NCBI GenBank assembly: GCA_963922205.1
Contig: CAWUHX010000130.1
Location: 908,618-972,617, forward strand
From: Romanomermis culicivorax
Lineage: Eukaryota > Nematoda > Enoplea > Mermithida > Mermithidae
Length of the DNA: 64,000 bases
Direction: 5' to 3'
Shown: positions 59,815-64,000 of the stretch, one piece after another
How the letters are laid out: every line of letters starts with the position of its first letter
Numbering within the stretch: the stretch's first letter is position 1
Program-made: the position numbers and the translations under genes
Notes under the pieces: generated by a model
Seen by the model: only the letters and a program-made list of their open reading frames with translations
Told to the model about the DNA's origin: nothing
Databases searched by the model: none

Positions 59815-62800
59815 AGTACTTATATGTGCCCATCAGGGGGTACACAAAAGATACCCCTGTAGAAAATATATACATGAAAGTTTGCCACCTTAACTGTGTA
59901 AAGGGATACAGGGGGTGTAGAAAGTACGGTTGACAATGTAATATGATCCAAATTTGGTTCAGGTTGCTGGGTAATGGGGGTGTTATAAATGCTGGACGTA
60001 TACCCTCAGCTACCTAGCTGCAGTTCTTGGGAGATCCAATCTGGTACGGCCCCTGATGCTAACCCGGTGTTAACTCTGGACCTACAGTACCTAGCTGAAA
60101 CGTGTTGTATGAAGAAATTTATTGTCAGTAAAACGAAAACGAAACAGAAGACAAAAGGTTAAAGGCCAATGCCAAATAGGATGCACAAATAACGAACTAT
60201 CCACAGACACACGGCTTTCCTCTTCTGCCCCTGGGTAAAGAGCCACAGGGGTTTTTGGATACTTAGATACACGGCCCAAGCGGCCTCGCCCTCTACGGGA
60301 CTGAAACTGAACCTCCTCATAGAAAACTGAGACAGACCTACCTGTCTCCAACAACCACTCACTAAACTTCTCAATCAAATGATCGTTGTAACTCCTCAGG
60401 CCACACTCGGCTCTCGATTGCAATGCCAATGCGACATGAAAACGAAAAATAATAACAATAATTAATGATGCTGTCCGCATTCCTTTCCTTGCAACTGCCC
60501 ACGAAAGACGGTCAACAAAAGACGATAATTTTTCAACAATAAAAAATTGCACGACGGCGTGCCTAACATCAATGTTGCATGTTATATGCAAAACTTTCGT
60601 GCTATCCATTTGTTTGTTTTAGGGCCAAAAATGTGTGACACAAACTGTTTTATCAGTTTGTCTACTTAATAATAATTGGAGACATTTTAACAACAAAGAA
60701 ACTCTAGAGAATAAAAATATAGTAATTAGAGGACCAAAGGTCAGAGGAATTGACCCTCTGACAGGGGGTTGAAGAAGGTACGCCCAAGACTTCAATGTGT
60801 AAAATTCGACTTCAATGCAGAAAGTATGCCAGAAGCTTCAAGATCCAATGGTTTTCAGTGTAATTGCATGGGCACATCATGCTGATGCACATGCATATAG
60901 TTTTTGGGCATTCAAATTTCACCAACTATTCATTCCGCCCTATTCACGGAATTGGTATCATTTGGCCTTTCTTCTCCATCTTTATTTATTGTCGTGTATA
61001 TTTACGAATAAATAATGCAAATCAGCCAGCGTAATGGATACCTCCACTACATTGTATGTGTTGTCCACCAGTTGAAGATAAACCTACTGACCCACACAAC
61101 AGTTTTACCCATTTTTTTACAAAATTTTCGCAGCAAATTTTGTTTAAGACACATTTTTTACCTATTCAGGACACGTTTTTTGATGATTCCCAATGCTTAA
61201 GCATTATTTTTGGGACATGTTTTCCATGATTAGGGTGCAGAGCAGAGCAGTTAAGCATGTGCGAAGTGCCCATCCTGTTGAGGCTTTTCGAACTGAATTG
61301 GTTACTTGAGACAGCAGCTATGGTCTTAATGGTGGATAATATATATAGTTTGTGCTGCAATTGCGGAGTGGTATATCCATTAGGACCTCGGGCTGATGGA
61401 CCAGTTTCCATTCCTGATGATGGTGTCATTTTTCAGTGAATGGAAATGTGACATGTGCATAGCGTCATAATACACCGAAGGCCCTATGTCACAATAAAGG
61501 AATTGTGGGTGTGAGGTCATAATGTGCGACCTAAGTGGATGTAACTGGCTGTACAGATGATGGCCAAAGGGGTACTGTAGGTAGGGGATAACCGTACACT
61601 TGAACTGTGCATGTATTGTGAGCAAGAGGGGTGCATACATAGTAGTGGACACCCGAATAGTCAACAGGTTGTTTCATGGAGATAAAATGCTTGAAAGTCA
61701 ACTCTCGAGGAAAACCTGAGGATGACGCAGGAGGTCACTCTAAGCTGTTAGAAGTTGACCTAAGGGGATGACTAAACATGACGGAAAGATGTTCCCAGAT
61801 TATAAGTACAAAAGGGTACTTACAGTAGACCAGAGTCGAATTTATTTAATATGAAAATGAGGGCTGTGGAAGCGAAAATAAAGAGTAAGACCGGAGAGCA
61901 ACAAAACCCAAAAAACCCAATAAGAAAGTTCAACATGTAAAATGATACTTCCAAGTGGAAAGTATGCTTGAAGCTTCAACCCATAAAATTCGATTTCCAT
62001 GTAGAAAGTATGCCCGACGCTTCAACGTGTAAAATTCCACTTCCATATATAAACTATGCACATAGCTTCAATGGGTAAAATTGACCTCAATGTACATGGA
62101 TGGACTTGGATGTTAAAATTGACGTTGTAATAAGTCTCAAAAAAAATTTTTTCATTGCAACTCTCGAAATGCAACAATTTATCAATTTTACTAATTTTTT
62201 ACAAAATTTTTGAAAAAATATCGTTCGGAGCACTGTATTTTTATTTACTGGGGATACATTTTTCGATGATCCCATATGCTTAAGCATTGGTTTCAGGACA
62301 CAATATTCCATGCATTTTGTAAAAAAATGTTTTCTAAAACAGTAAAAAACGAAAAAACAACGCTTCGGCATAGGGAATCATGTAAAAATGTGTCCCAAAC
62401 ACGTTCAACAAATTTTTTGGGGAAAATTTGGTGAAAAAATAAGTAAAACCATTAGACCTCTAGATTCTATGGCCCTGAGATGTTTTTTTTAATTTTTCCA
62501 AGAAAGCAGGACACTATAGTTAACAGCTGTAGTATTGATTTTTTCATAAAACTGTTACATTGTCCAGTAAAATCTAATGGCTTTATAAAATTTCTGTACA
62601 TTTTTACAGAGTAAAACAGTTAGATCATTAGATCCTATTTTTAGAATCTAGCAGTTTTAATGTGACTCTTAAAATCTAGAGATCTAATGGTTTTATGTGT
62701 TTGGTGAAAAAATGTGTCCCAAAACATTGGAAAACATGTCCCATATGTGTAAAAATGCGTCCCAAAATGAGTGAAACAGTTAGATCATTAGATTCTACGG

Positions 62801-63070
62801 CCCTCGGATGTTTTTAAAAAATTTTTTTGGGAGACTTTGCATCCTAAATTTTAACATCTGAGTCAGTGGAGGAACATTGAGGTCGAATTTTACCCAATCA
62901 AGCTTCAAGGGTACTTTCTGGATGGCAGTCGAATTTTACACATTGAAGCTTCGGGCGTACTTTCTACACCCCCTGTGTTGCCCAACACAGTAAAAGCGGC
63001 AAACTATGATCTATATGTTTTGTACAGGTGTATCTTTTGTGTATCGCCTGTACACGCCCATATAAGTACT
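59815..63070. mobile_element. Large fold-back (FB) element, 3.26 kb
   Basis: AGTACTTATATGTGCCCAT at 59,815 pairs with inverted ATGGGC...ATAAGTACT at 63,070. Both arms then carry ACACAAAAGATAC, AACTGTGT and GGGGGTGTAGAAAGTAC in mirror order. Repeated GTAGAAAGTATGCC and GCTTCAA units lie at 60,775-60,845, 61,930-62,100 and 62,880-62,960. A 783-bp solo LTR interrupts the left arm. The middle (61,250-61,870) is GC-richer with short open frames but no recognised transposase. Confidence 0.75.
59981..60763. mobile_element. Solo LTR, 783 bp, TSD GGGGG
   Basis: Starts TGTTATAAATGCTGG and ends GACCCTCTGACA, flanked by GGGGG at 59,976-59,980 and 60,764-60,768. Removing it rejoins a GGGGGTTGAAGAAGGTACGCCC sequence that matches intact FB arms, which confirms the boundaries. 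It is a different family from the TGTTGTA LTRs. A 172-codon minus-strand frame (60,091-60,609) lies inside but shows no known domain. Confidence 0.85.
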
Positions 63071-63080
63071 CCCAATATGT

Positions 63081-63352
63081 GAGCAGGCAGGATTGGGATT
63101 TCCAGGATTCGTCCTTAATGTACATATTTCCCATGCCCACACTTACCGGATTAACTTAATTAATAGTACTTAAACCCGACACTAATAACCCTACCAATTA
63201 AGGAAAAGATGCTTCCTTAATTGTTGCCGTACCGACATGCACTACAGTAAGACGACTGTTGATGGTCCGCGTCACTAACTCCACTTGGTACTTGCGGGCC
63301 GCATGCGCCGATTGACAAAAAATGACAAAATCGGCGGAAACACACTACAACA
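63081..63352 (-). mobile_element. Truncated solo LTR of the TGTTGTA family
   Basis: Matches the 23,621 copy from GCAGGCAGGATTGGGATT to GGAAACACACTACAACA but lacks the outer left end and part of the middle. It starts 10 bp after the FB element. Confidence 0.75.
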
Positions 63353-64000
63353 AGCTAACCTATGTGATTCTTGAGAGATTCCTTACTCGACTCTAACCCT
63401 GATGGTAACTGGACTGAAGGAGTTGAATTCTCTCACGGAATCCTTGGCAGTTCCAAATGGTAGGAAATAACCGTGTAGCAGTCAACTTAAACACACTGCT
63501 AATGATGTACTTTTATTAATAAAAAACACCTCAAACAATTGAATGACCAAATTGGTTGCTGTGATAAACTTTTTTTATGTATTTCAAATTTCCACAAAAA
63601 ATCACCATTCCTAACAAAATTCAGTTTTTTTTCCAAATTTCAAATTTCCAAACTTTTCTTAACTTGGTGTATTGGACACTTTTCCCTTTATTTTAAATTT
63701 TCAAATTTTACAATTATGAAATTTTGAAAATTTTTTGCGAAAAAAATTCTAATTCAAAAAAATTTCCACAAGTTTAGAAAATTGAAAATTTTAATTTTTT
63801 AAAAACTGTCCTATTTATAGGCAGTTAGCTTTGCCACGTCACCGCAGGTGTACTATAGCCCCACGTCCTTTGTAGGTGAGATAGGTCACCAGAGTAGGGG
63901 CCCTGGGCCCAGTACTCAGGTGAGGGCTATTTTCTAGTTAAACCTAAGCTGGCTAGTACTGGCTATAGAAGAAAGTATAGGTACTGTGGTGCTGCTCTGG
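63353..64000. other. Intergenic DNA to the window edge
   Basis: AT-rich sequence with A/T runs, then a GC-richer end (63,830-64,000). No gene or repeat that I recognise. Confidence 0.5.

Noticed and set aside
60091-60609. 172-codon minus-strand frame with a hydrophobic segment
   Set aside because: It lies wholly inside a solo LTR with exact target duplications and shows no known domain.

Overview
The window looks like a piece of a nematode nuclear genome. The clearest sign is a (TTAGGC)n array, the nematode telomere repeat, at 48,437-48,784. Other support comes from multi-exon genes with GT/AG introns, a TTTTTTCAG acceptor just upstream of a start codon with no exon before it (a likely spliced-leader trans-splice site), a serpentine chemoreceptor, several small secreted proteins and AATAAA polyadenylation signals. 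The species cannot be named from the sequence. Coding DNA is only a few percent; the rest is satellites, microsatellites and a dense, nested mix of short mobile elements.

Layout. 1-7,400 is AT-rich satellite of three different kinds. 8,153-13,525 (minus strand) holds a small cysteine-rich membrane protein gene whose 4.7-kb intron is filled by a ~170-bp tandem repeat and ~2.3 kb of (AAT)n-type DNA. 14.3-16.4 kb is a tandem array whose unit contains the end of an LTR family that is also scattered through the window as solo LTRs. 16,439-21,473 (plus) is a complete six-exon carbonyl reductase gene (short-chain dehydrogenase/reductase, 284 aa). 21.9-25.0 kb is a nest of elements: a fold-back repeat holding a non-autonomous hAT element, which itself holds a solo LTR. 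28,916-33,052 (plus) is a two-exon 7TM chemoreceptor gene whose intron contains an 18-bp minisatellite and a solo LTR. Three small secreted-protein genes follow: 38,720-40,463 (plus, 109 aa), 42,651-44,153 (minus, 96 aa) and 50,239-52,212 (plus, 83 aa, eight cysteines). The telomere-type array lies between the last two and is flanked by the same minisatellite in opposite orientations. 54.9-56.2 kb is another AT minisatellite. 57,811-59,366 (minus) is a 239-aa secreted protein that may carry a transthyretin-like domain. 59,815-63,070 is a large fold-back element split by a 783-bp solo LTR.

No pathway ties the genes together. The recurrent theme is secreted, membrane or chemosensory products, usually in two exons, with introns inflated by transposons. 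The most unusual items are a dispersed repeat that carries perfect heat-shock-element motifs followed by a TATA box (three copies), the flanked interstitial telomere array, several short elements with tRNA-like internal promoters, and the small cysteine-rich genes. All exon structures are read by eye from open frames, splice consensus and phase; no transcript or database evidence was available.
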